From NCBI GenBank assembly GCA_947456915.1, contig CANGUQ010000055.1, positions 1 through 13,001 of the forward strand: a stretch of 13,001 nt of DNA, given 5' to 3'. The DNA comes from Betaproteobacteria bacterium. Lineage in GTDB: Bacteria > Pseudomonadota > Gammaproteobacteria > Burkholderiales > CAIKXV01. The notes below the pieces were generated by a model that was not told the DNA's origin, ran no database searches, and was given only the letters and a program-made list of their open reading frames with translations. Shown here piece after piece: positions 6,956 through 13,001 of this stretch (its first letter is position 1; each line of letters opens with the position of its first letter). The translations under genes and the position numbers were made by a program.

Positions 6956-6983
6956 GCGACCGGCAGCCGAACCGGAGTCCGTG

Positions 6984-7457
6984 ATGCGCTCGAAACAAGA
7001 CGGCTTTACGCTGGTCGAACTGATCGTGGTGATCGTGATTCTCGGGATCCTGGCCGCCACCGCGTTTCCGCGCTTCGTCAATCTGACCTCGGACGCGCGC
7101 GCCGCCTCTGCCGCCGGGCTGGCCGGCGGCCTGCGTTCGGCGGTGACGCTGGTGCAGGCGCGCTTTCAGGCAACCGGCAACTTCGCGGCCACCGGCACGC
7201 CGGTCACGATGGCCGACGGCACGACGGTGGCGGTGAGCACCGGCGCGACCGGCGGCTATCCGACGGCGGCTGCGGGCGGAATCATCGTCGCGATGCGCTG
7301 CGAGTCGGCGTCGGCCTGCAACGGCTTCGGCGTGACCCTGGACGCCGGCGGGGCGACCGCCACCTTCGTCCAGAACGGTGCCCCGGCCACCTGCAGCGTG
7401 GTGTACGCGGCAGCGACCGGTACCGTCACCAACAACGCGACCAGCGCCAACTGCTGA
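6984..7457 (+). CDS. mshA: MSHA-type major prepilin (MshA/MshB-like)
   Basis: Type IV-like prepilin, most likely the major structural subunit of the pilus. The 157-residue precursor has a short leader, MRSKQDG, cleaved before Phe8. The mature protein (150 residues) starts FTLVELIVVIVILGILAAT with the usual Glu at +5. The next segment (FPRFVNLTSDARAASAAGLAGGLRSAVTLV) is characteristic of the MshA/MshB branch. Four cysteines (106, 112, 137 and the last residue, 157) could make two disulfide loops. ATG 6984 is preferred over the adjacent GTG 6981 because GGAG (6974-6977) is then 6 nt away. The upstream in-frame extension to 6756 is spurious. It is first in its transcription unit, behind a sigma-28 promoter and followed by a hairpin. 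MshA and MshB cannot be told apart here, as only one such gene is present. Confidence 0.88.
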   Translation: MRSKQDGFTLVELIVVIVILGILAATAFPRFVNLTSDARAASAAGLAGGLRSAVTLVQARFQATGNFAATGTPVTMADGTTVAVSTGATGGYPTAAAGGIIVAMRCESASACNGFGVTLDAGGATATFVQNGAPATCSVVYAAATGTVTNNATSANC

Positions 7458-7459
7458 CC

Positions 7460-7474
7460 GGCGGCAATGCCGCC
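7460..7474 (+). terminator. Hairpin just after the pilin stop, possible attenuator or mRNA-stabilising element
   Basis: GGCGGC (7460-7465) and GCCGCC (7469-7474) form a 6-bp stem with an AAT loop, two bases after the pilin stop codon. There is no T-tract. Such an element between a major pilin and its minor pilins could permit high pilin expression with limited read-through to mshC and beyond. Confidence 0.4.
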
Positions 7475-7510
7475 CAGCGCCCCCGGGTTGCTCGCTAGAA
7501 TGCGCTCAGC

Positions 7511-8146
7511 GTGCTACCCGTCCGTCAGCCCACCGCGGCCCTGCCGATCCGCCCCGCCCGCACTGGCTGGCTCGAGCAGCGCGCCGCCGCCCTGAACATC
7601 GGCTGCCTGCGCGGCAGCCCATCGCACACGCGACCGCCGGGCAGCGCGGGGTCACGGCTCGGGCGCGGTTGCGGGAGCGTGCACCGGAGTGCCCGCGCAC
7701 GTGGCTTCACCACGGTGGAACTGGTGGTGGTGATCATCATCATCGCCGTGCTCGGTGCGGTGGCCTACCCGCGGCTGGTCGGACGCACCGGCTTCGAGGC
7801 GCGCGGGTTTCGCGACGAGACGGCCGCAGCGATCCGCTACGCACAGCGCGCCGCGATCGCCATCCGCCGACCAGTGACCGTGGTGATTGCGCCGTCTGGC
7901 AATGCGCAGTCCTGCGCGCTGCGGCTGTGCCTGGATGCGAACTGCGATCAGCAGGTCGTCAACCCGGCCACTGGCGCGAGCTTCTGCGTGATGGCGCCGG
8001 CACTGGTCGCGCTGAGCGGCGGCACCCTTGCGTTCGACGCGCGCGGCCGCCCGACGGACGCAATGACCTACACCGTTTCCAGCACTGCACCGGGCGAGGT
8101 CGAGCGCACCATCTTCGTCGAGGCGGAGACTGGCCATGTCCGCTAG
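7511..8146 (+). CDS. mshC: Minor prepilin MshC-like (GspH/FimT type)
   Basis: Minor pilin-like subunit probably assembled with the MSHA-type pilus. The prepilin peptidase site is clear: ARG followed by FTTVELVVVIIIIAVLGAVAYPRL, with Glu at +5. Then FEARGFRDETAAAIRYAQRAAIAIRRPVTV, a typical MshC/GspH stretch, and a short C-terminal beta-rich domain with four cysteines. The start is uncertain. GTG 7511 is the first in-frame start and gives 211 residues with a 65-residue leader, but no ribosome binding site is seen. GTG 7679 would give a normal 9-residue leader (MHRSARARG), but GGGAG lies only 1 nt before it. GC-rich third positions between the two starts hint that the longer form is coding. It overlaps mshD by 11 nt. 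Confidence 0.82.
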   Translation: MLPVRQPTAALPIRPARTGWLEQRAAALNIGCLRGSPSHTRPPGSAGSRLGRGCGSVHRSARARGFTTVELVVVIIIIAVLGAVAYPRLVGRTGFEARGFRDETAAAIRYAQRAAIAIRRPVTVVIAPSGNAQSCALRLCLDANCDQQVVNPATGASFCVMAPALVALSGGTLAFDARGRPTDAMTYTVSSTAPGEVERTIFVEAETGHVR

Positions 8147-8843
8147 CGTCGTTGCGCACGCAAGCCGCACCGGGCCCGCACCGGGCCGCTGCTCGCGTGC
8201 CCCGACATCTGCCGCGCACCGCGTCCTGCGCGCGTCGTGCGCGAGCGTCCCTGCATCCGGCCCGGCACACCGGGCCCGCGTGCCGGCTGCGGGCGTCGGT
8301 CGGCAGCGCGGCATCGCGCTGATCGAGGCGATCGTCTTCATCGTCATCGTGTCGATCGCAGCCGCCGCCGTGGTCGGCGCGCTGCAGTGGTCGGTGCGGA
8401 CGAGTCCCGACCCGATGATCCGCAAGCAGTTGCTGGCGATTGCCGAGGCGATGATCGAGGAGGTCACGCAGCAGCCGTTCACCTGGTGCGACCCGACCGA
8501 CGCGAACGTCGCCACGGCAGGCAGTGCAGCCGGCTGCGCGACGCTGCCGGAGGCGAACGGACCCGAGGCTGGCGAGAGCCGCTACGGCGTCACGCGTCCG
8601 TTCAACAACGTGAATGACTACGACGGCTTCGTCATGAACGGCGTGCGCAACGTGCTGAACGACGAGATCGCCGGGCTCGAAGCCTGCACGGTCACGGTGA
8701 GCGTCCAGCCAGCCAGGCTGACCGATGCCGCCGGGCTCGCTGCCGCTGCGCTGCTGGTCACGGTGACCGCGACCGGGCCGGCCAACGCCCGGGTGGTGCT
8801 GCAGGCCTATCGGAGCCGCCATGCGCCGAATTCCGCCTACTGA
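8136..8843 (+). CDS. mshD: Minor prepilin MshD-like
   Basis: Minor pilin of the MshD type. Cleavage is predicted after QRG, followed by IALIEAIVFIVIVSIAAAAVV with Glu at +5 and Ile rather than Phe at +1. The globular part carries MshD-family phrases: DPMIRKQLLAIAEAMIEEV, QQPFTWCDPTDA, GPEAGESRYGV, FNNVNDYDGFVMNGV. The 235-residue precursor has a 59-residue Arg/Pro/Ala-rich leader with two cysteines, far longer than normal. This start is supported by GGAG at 8125-8128, 7 nt before ATG 8136, and by the 11-nt overlap with mshC. GTG 8280 would leave an 11-residue leader but has no ribosome binding site. It overlaps mshO by 23 nt, so the unit is tightly coupled. Confidence 0.87.
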   Translation: MSASVVAHASRTGPAPGRCSRAPTSAAHRVLRASCASVPASGPAHRARVPAAGVGRQRGIALIEAIVFIVIVSIAAAAVVGALQWSVRTSPDPMIRKQLLAIAEAMIEEVTQQPFTWCDPTDANVATAGSAAGCATLPEANGPEAGESRYGVTRPFNNVNDYDGFVMNGVRNVLNDEIAGLEACTVTVSVQPARLTDAAGLAAAALLVTVTATGPANARVVLQAYRSRHAPNSAY

Positions 8844-9768
8844 AAGGCACGCCGGGCCGCCCGCTGCAGCGCGCTGGTGCAGCTGCGGGCCGCCGCACAC
8901 GGTGTGCCCAGCGGGTGGCTTCACGCTGGTCGAGCTCGCGATCACCCTCGTGGTGCTCGGCATCGTGGCGCTGATGCTCGGCCAGTTCGCCGGGGGCGCG
9001 GTGCAGAGCTACCTCGACGCCCAGCGCCGAGCCGAACTGGTCGACACGACCGAGACAGCCCTGCGCCGCCTTCAGCGCGACCTGCGCCTCGCACTGCCCA
9101 ACAGCGTGCGCGTGACGCGCGCAGGCAGCGCAACCTTCCTCGAGTTCGTGCCGGTGATCACCGGTGGTCGCTACCGCGCGGAGCTCGCCGGCGGCAACCC
9201 GTCGTCGGGCAACTGCGGCTCGAGCCTCAACGACACGATGCGCTTCGGCGTGGCGGACAACACGTTCACCACGATCGGACCGGTCGCCGATCTGCCGGAC
9301 TCTGCCTCCGCCTCGCCCGCAACCTTCGTCGTCATCTACAACCTCGGCGCCGGATTCGCCAATGCGGACGTGTACGCGAGCGGCGCCACCACCGGCGGCA
9401 ACAAGTCGGTCTACCTCAAGAGTGGTACCGCGGCCTGCGAATCGCAGATCGCATTCGCGTCCCACACCTTCACCCTGCCCTCCCCGAGCGGGCGGTTCCA
9501 CATCGTGCAGTCGCCGGTGACCTACGCCTGCGACACCGCCACCGGACGACTGGACCGGTACGGCGATTACGCGCTGGCGCCGGTGCAGCCCGCACCGCCG
9601 GTGGCCACGGCACGCCTTGCGCTCGACAGCATCAGCGCCTGCGACATCTTCTACAGTGCAACCTCGGTGTCGCAGCGCATCGGCGTGGTGAGCGTGAGCG
9701 TGACCCGTACCGTGAATGGCGAATCGGTACGGCTGTACCACGAGATCGCCGTGGACAATTCGCCGTGA
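8821..9768 (+). CDS. mshO: Minor prepilin MshO-like
   Basis: Minor pilin related to MshO and to GspJ/PilW-type pseudopilins. The 315-residue precursor has its cleavage site after AGG, then FTLVELAITLVVLGIVALMLG with Glu at +5. The following helix (VQSYLDAQRRAELVDTTETALRRLQRDLRLALPNSVRV) and FLEFVPVITGGRYRAELAGG are typical of the MshO family. The start at ATG 8821 is supported by GGAG at 8812-8815, 5 nt upstream, giving a 33-residue leader with three cysteines. GTG 8902 would give a 6-residue leader but has no ribosome binding site. The gene overlaps mshD by 23 nt at the front and mshP by 4 nt at the end (GTGA), so translational coupling is likely on both sides. Confidence 0.88.
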   Translation: MRRIPPTERHAGPPAAARWCSCGPPHTVCPAGGFTLVELAITLVVLGIVALMLGQFAGGAVQSYLDAQRRAELVDTTETALRRLQRDLRLALPNSVRVTRAGSATFLEFVPVITGGRYRAELAGGNPSSGNCGSSLNDTMRFGVADNTFTTIGPVADLPDSASASPATFVVIYNLGAGFANADVYASGATTGGNKSVYLKSGTAACESQIAFASHTFTLPSPSGRFHIVQSPVTYACDTATGRLDRYGDYALAPVQPAPPVATARLALDSISACDIFYSATSVSQRIGVVSVSVTRTVNGESVRLYHEIAVDNSP

Positions 9769-10235
9769 CGCTGCAGCGCCGGCGCGCAGCACGTACGAGG
9801 CCGCTGCGCCTGCCGCGGCAGCGCGGCTTCGCCATCGCCGGGGCGGTCTTTCTGGTGGTGATCCTGGGCACGCTCGGCCTCTATCTCGCCCGCATCACGG
9901 CGCAGAACCAGGCGGGTTCGGCACTCGACGTCAACGGCGTACGCGCCTACCACGCGGCACGTGCGGGCATCGAGTGGGCGGCGTTCCAGGTGCTCGCTCC
10001 AGCCGGTGCGCCGGACTGTCCGGCGACGACCACGCTTGCGCTGCCGGCCGATGGCACGCTCGCGGCGTTCACGGTGACGGTCAGCTGCTCGTCGGTGGTG
10101 CTCGCGGAGGCTGGCAGCGACATTCGCAGCTACCAGATCATCTCGCGCGCCTGCGCGCCCGGCCCCTGCACGGCCGGCCAGCCGCCCGTGGACTACGTCG
10201 ACCGGCAGGTCGAGGCCACGCTGGTGCGCCGATGA
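9765..10235 (+). CDS. mshP: Minor prepilin MshP-like, lacking Glu at +5
   Basis: Small minor pilin-like protein of 156 residues, of the MshP/PilX-like group. GTG 9765 overlaps the mshO stop by 4 nt, and a 21-residue Arg-rich leader ends in QRG before FAIAGAVFLVVILGTLGLYL. Position +5 of the mature protein is Gly rather than the Glu found in most pilins, a trait known for tip-type subunits such as GspK. Family phrases follow: SALDVNGVRAYHAARAGIEWAAFQVL, then cysteines in a short beta domain, and PPVDYVDRQVEATLVRR at the C terminus. The stop overlaps the mshQ ATG (ATGA). The long frame upstream of 9765 is a shadow of mshO. The assignment rests on motifs and on gene order O-P-Q. Confidence 0.85.
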   Translation: MTLQRRRAARTRPLRLPRQRGFAIAGAVFLVVILGTLGLYLARITAQNQAGSALDVNGVRAYHAARAGIEWAAFQVLAPAGAPDCPATTTLALPADGTLAAFTVTVSCSSVVLAEAGSDIRSYQIISRACAPGPCTAGQPPVDYVDRQVEATLVRR

Positions 10236-12679
10236 CTGCGCCGATCACTTCGATCGCCGCGCGCCGGTTCGCCACGCGGCGCAGCGAGATCACCGCAGCG
10301 GCGTTCGTGACGCTGACGGTACTGCTTGCGCTGACTCGCCCGGCGGCGGCACAGGGCATCGTCAACGGCAGTTTCGAGGCCGGCGCCACTGCCAATGGTG
10401 CATACGCCTATCTGCCCACCGACCAGCCGCCCTGGCTATTCAGCGGTACCGCTGGCGTCACCGGCGCCGGCAGCGCACTCTCGACGGCCAATTCGCCGCC
10501 GCCCGAGGGCAGGCTGGCGGCCTTCGTCGAGGGCACGGGCGCGCTCAGCCAGCCGTTCACGCTCGCAGCGGCCGGCGACCACATCGTGTCGTTTCGCGTC
10601 ATCAACCGCGCTGACCCGGGCTGCCGGCAGGCGCTGCGGGTGTCGATCGACGGCACGCCGGTGCTCGAATTCTCCGTCCCCGACGCTGCGAGCCAGGCGC
10701 CATGGATGTCGGTGGCGAGCCCCGCGCTGGCTCTCGCGGCCGGTGCACACGCGCTGCGCATCGAGGGTACCGGCAGCGGCAACTGCACCGCATTCGTCGA
10801 CGACGTTCAGCTGCAGCGCATCACCGGCACGGGCGGCATCGGCAGCTTCAATGCCTTCGACACCGCAGCGAGTGCGGGATCGGCGAGCGGAGCGATCCAG
10901 ACCAAGGTTGCCGGCAGTGCGTTTTCGCTGGCGGTGGTCGCGCTCAATGCAGCCCGCACCGCCGTCAACATCGGCTACTCGGGCAGCGTGACCGTGCAGC
11001 TGCTCGATGCGCGCAACAACAGCGGTGCGCTCGATGGCAACGGCTGCCGCGCGACCTGGGTGGCCATCGCCGAGGGCGCCGCATCGGGCAGCTTCGGCTC
11101 CGGGAACGCGGGGCGCATCAACGTCCCGCTCGCCGTCAACGATGCCTGGCGCGAGCTGCGCGTGCGCATCACCGCGGGCGCCAGCACCGGCTGCTCGTCC
11201 GACGGCTTCGCAGTGCGACCGGCGGCGCTCGTGGTGAGTGCTCTGGACGCAGACTGGCAGAACGCGTTCACCGGCGGCAGCGGTGCGCGCAGGCTCGACA
11301 ACACGAGCGCCGCCGGCGGCATCGTGCACGCCGCCGGTCGACCGTTCACCCTCTCGGCCACGGCAGTGAACGCCGGGGGCGCACCCGTCGCAAACTACGA
11401 CGGCGCACCGGCGCTGCGCGCGGGCAGCCTGGCATGCACGCTGCCCGCCGGCTGTGTCACCGGCAGCCTCGCCTTTTCCGGCTGGTCGGCAGCCGGCACG
11501 GGCGAACGCCGCGCGGTCGACGCCGTCTACAGCGAAGCGGGCGCCTTCCGCCTCGAACTGGAGGACACGACCTTCGCCGAAGTGGACGCCGCAGACACGC
11601 CCTCGGCGCTGCGCACCGTCGCGCAGTCGGGCGGAGCGCTCGGCGTCGGTCGTTTCGTGCCCGCGTGGTTCGATGTCGTGCCCTCGGGCGCCGCACCGGC
11701 GCTGCGCACGATGGCCACCAGCGACAGTGCCTGCTCGGCGGCACCCGCCGGTACGCCCCGTCGCTCGTTCACCTACGTCGGGCAGGCGTTCGGCTGGGCC
11801 ACGCCACCGCGGGCCACGATTCTCGCGCGCAACGCCGCCGGCGCGACCACCGCCAACTACCGCGGCGCGCTGTGGAAGCTCGGTCCCGCCCAGATCGCAC
11901 GCTCGATCGACGCCACCGACACCAGTCCCTCCGGGCAGACCGCCACGGTCAGCATCGCCGGGCTGTCAGCCGGGGACGTCGTCTCCGGCGACAACGGCAG
12001 CGGTACCGTCACCGCATCACTGTCCGATGCCATCACCTACGTGCGCAGCGCCACCGTCGCCGCAGCACCGTTCACCGCCAGGATCAGCGCGCAGATCCAG
12101 GTAGTCGACAGCACCGAGTCCGGGCCGCAGGGCAATCCCGCCGCCATCGGCACCGGCAATCCCGCCTGCTTCAACGGCGGGGGGAGCTGTGCCGCCCCCG
12201 GCAGCGGCATCGCGTTCGACTCCGCCGTGCCGGGTTTTCCCGGCAACGTGTTCCGCTACGGACGGCTGCGCCTGGCCAACGCGAACGGCTCGGAGCTGAT
12301 CGCGCTGCCGCTGCCGATACTCGTCGAATACTGGAATGGCAGCGCGTGGGTACCCAGCACGCTGGACTTCTGCACCACCGTCGCGGCCGGCCGCGTCGCG
12401 CTGTCGAACTATCAGGGCAATCTCGACGCCGGGAAGACCGCGCCGAGCATCGCCGGGCCGGTGATTGCCGGCACGCGCAACATCGTGTTTTCCGCGCCCG
12501 GAGCGGGCAACTCTGGATCGGTCGATCTCGCCATCGACCTCTCTGCGTCGGCCGCAAACCTGCCCTGGCTGCAAGGCGCATGGACTGGCAACGCCTTCAC
12601 CCAGAACCCCGCGGCCCGGGCGACCTTCGGCACCCGCGCACTGCCCTCGCCGATCATCTTCCGCAGGGAGCGCTTCTGA
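10232..12679 (+). CDS. mshQ: MshQ-like secreted protein with jelly-roll domain and DUF6701-type region, putative pilus-associated adhesin
   Basis: A large (815-residue) exported protein, the last gene of the pilus unit, probably presented on the pilus or outer surface. ATG 10232 overlaps the mshP stop by 4 nt; the longer upstream frame is a shadow. A long signal peptide ends near residue 40 (RPAAA before QG). Residues 43-193 look like a beta jelly roll: opening VNGSFEAG and closing FVDDVQL, as in CBM4/9- or DUF642-like carbohydrate-binding domains. From about 205 onward the sequence fits the MshQ C-terminal family (DUF6701): SFNAFDTAASAG, GFAVRPAAL, GVGRFVPAWFDVV, RSFTYVGQAFGW, FRYGRLRLANANGSEL and VEYWNGSAWVPSTLDFCTTV. 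Many cysteines suggest disulfides. The adhesin role is inference from position and domains. MshQ homologues in Vibrio are not essential for pilus biogenesis as far as I recall. Confidence 0.87.
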   Translation: MTAPITSIAARRFATRRSEITAAAFVTLTVLLALTRPAAAQGIVNGSFEAGATANGAYAYLPTDQPPWLFSGTAGVTGAGSALSTANSPPPEGRLAAFVEGTGALSQPFTLAAAGDHIVSFRVINRADPGCRQALRVSIDGTPVLEFSVPDAASQAPWMSVASPALALAAGAHALRIEGTGSGNCTAFVDDVQLQRITGTGGIGSFNAFDTAASAGSASGAIQTKVAGSAFSLAVVALNAARTAVNIGYSGSVTVQLLDARNNSGALDGNGCRATWVAIAEGAASGSFGSGNAGRINVPLAVNDAWRELRVRITAGASTGCSSDGFAVRPAALVVSALDADWQNAFTGGSGARRLDNTSAAGGIVHAAGRPFTLSATAVNAGGAPVANYDGAPALRAGSLACTLPAGCVTGSLAFSGWSAAGTGERRAVDAVYSEAGAFRLELEDTTFAEVDAADTPSALRTVAQSGGALGVGRFVPAWFDVVPSGAAPALRTMATSDSACSAAPAGTPRRSFTYVGQAFGWATPPRATILARNAAGATTANYRGALWKLGPAQIARSIDATDTSPSGQTATVSIAGLSAGDVVSGDNGSGTVTASLSDAITYVRSATVAAAPFTARISAQIQVVDSTESGPQGNPAAIGTGNPACFNGGGSCAAPGSGIAFDSAVPGFPGNVFRYGRLRLANANGSELIALPLPILVEYWNGSAWVPSTLDFCTTVAAGRVALSNYQGNLDAGKTAPSIAGPVIAGTRNIVFSAPGAGNSGSVDLAIDLSASAANLPWLQGAWTGNAFTQNPAARATFGTRALPSPIIFRRERF

Positions 12680-12696
12680 TGCGCGCTCGCGCCGGG

Positions 12697-12725
12697 GCGG
12701 TGGCCGGGTGTCCGGGCGCCACCGC
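12697..12725. terminator. Hairpin between convergent mshQ and alcohol dehydrogenase genes
   Basis: GCGGTGGC (12697-12704) and GCCACCGC (12718-12725) form a perfect 8-bp stem, with a 13-nt loop that itself contains CCGG repeats. It fills most of the 54-nt gap between two convergent stop codons, the expected place for a bidirectional terminator. It lacks flanking T-tracts, which is common in very GC-rich genomes. Confidence 0.45.
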
Positions 12726-12733
12726 GCACCGGA

Positions 12734-13001
12734 TCACCACGCGGCTTCCAGCACCTCCAGCAGTCGCTCCTGTTCGCGCGCGAACTCGCGCCTGGGATCG
12801 GCGTTGAAGTTCTTCAGCGAGTCGCGCACGATGAGCGGCAATCCGTCGCGCGGCACGTTCAACTGCGAGACGCGGGTGGGCAGGCCGAGCGCGTGTGCCC
12901 GTGCATCGAACGCGTGTGCCGCGCGCTGCGCCAGTTCCCGGGCGGCACCGCTGCCTGCATCCGCTGTGCCGCCGTCAGCAGCGCCCAGCGCCGCGGCCAT
13001 C
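12734..13001 (-). CDS. Iron-containing alcohol dehydrogenase, C-terminal part (runs off the window)
   Basis: Only the last 88 or so codons are inside the window; the gene continues beyond position 13001, so its start is unseen. The translated C terminus contains ALGLPTRVSQLNVPRDGLPLIVRDSLKNF followed by NADPRREF and VLEAAW at the end. This is the pattern of the helical C-terminal domain of group III (iron-containing, YiaY/AdhB/Fe-ADH family) dehydrogenases, where LGLPT.L...GVP...L is conserved. The metal-binding histidines and the NAD-binding motif lie upstream and cannot be checked. It is convergent with mshQ and has no evident functional link to the pilus. The substrate cannot be inferred. 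Confidence 0.7.
   Translation of the reverse strand, partial: MAAALGAADGGTADAGSGAARELAQRAAHAFDARAHALGLPTRVSQLNVPRDGLPLIVRDSLKNFNADPRREFAREQERLLEVLEAAW

Noticed and set aside
6848..6983. c-di-GMP (GEMM) riboswitch in the pilin leader
   Set aside because: The leader shows a simple hairpin but not the conserved GEMM core sequences or paired-helix layout.
5295..6998. Long minus-strand ORF (567 codons) opposite mshG
   Set aside because: It is antisense to a convincing mshG gene, has Arg/His/Ala-rich low-information sequence and no family motif; high GC makes stop codons rare in this frame.
7496..7501. TAGAAT as a sigma-70 -10 box for a separate mshC promoter
   Set aside because: No -35-like hexamer occurs 16-18 nt upstream; TTGCTC is only a few bases away.
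12300..12320. Further GCCGATA-like matches to the sigma-28 -10 inside mshQ and mshG
   Set aside because: They lie inside coding sequence and lack a TAAA-type -35 at the right distance.
10702..12807. 701-codon plus-strand ORF in another frame within mshQ
   Set aside because: Arg/His-rich shadow of the mshQ frame, no domain and no ribosome binding site.
12679..12807. Short ORF starting on the ATG that overlaps the mshQ stop (TGATG)
   Set aside because: The 42-residue Arg/Ala/Pro-rich product has no motif, runs into the convergent dehydrogenase gene and covers the probable terminator hairpin.

Overview
The window is GC-rich chromosomal DNA of a proteobacterium, most likely a betaproteobacterium (Rhodocyclales or Burkholderiales relatives). 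The evidence is the order rhodanese – grxC – secB – gpsA – trmL, which is familiar in that class, together with the protein sequences. I cannot name a genus. No rRNA, tRNA, insertion sequence, phage gene or CRISPR array is visible. Almost all long ORFs outside the listed genes are GC-driven shadows.

Region 1 (about 1-3567) is housekeeping. A forward cluster encodes a membrane-anchored single-domain rhodanese, glutaredoxin 3 (GrxC), the SecB chaperone, a small exported SH3-type protein, and glycerol-3-phosphate dehydrogenase (GpsA, whose GTG start overlaps the SH3 stop). It meets the tRNA methyltransferase gene trmL tail to tail.

Region 2 (about 3568-12679) is an eight-gene MSHA-type (type IVb-like) pilus locus, all on the + strand: extension ATPase (mshE), inner-membrane platform (mshG), major-type prepilin (mshA-like), four minor prepilins (mshC, D, O, P) and a large secreted adhesin-like MshQ. 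It appears to form two transcription units, mshE-mshG and mshA-C-D-O-P-Q. The last five junctions are tight: minor-pilin and mshQ reading frames overlap by 4 to 23 nt from mshC onward.

The most interesting signal is regulatory. The pilin gene is preceded by a near-consensus flagellar sigma-28 (FliA) promoter (TAAAGTTC-N11-GCCGATAG). A weaker element with exactly the same spacing (TCAAGTCG-N11-TCCGATAA) precedes mshE. MshE also carries the tandem 24+5+24-residue MshEN motif known to bind cyclic di-GMP. Together these suggest a pilus transcribed with late flagellar genes and controlled after assembly by c-di-GMP. The locus lacks the usual mshI-N genes (secretin and alignment proteins) and a prepilin peptidase, so those must be encoded elsewhere if the pilus is functional. 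Several minor pilins have unusually long class III leaders, and MshQ has an N-terminal jelly-roll-like, possibly carbohydrate-binding domain.

Region 3 (12734-13001) is the 3' end of a convergent gene for an iron-containing alcohol dehydrogenase, which runs off the window.
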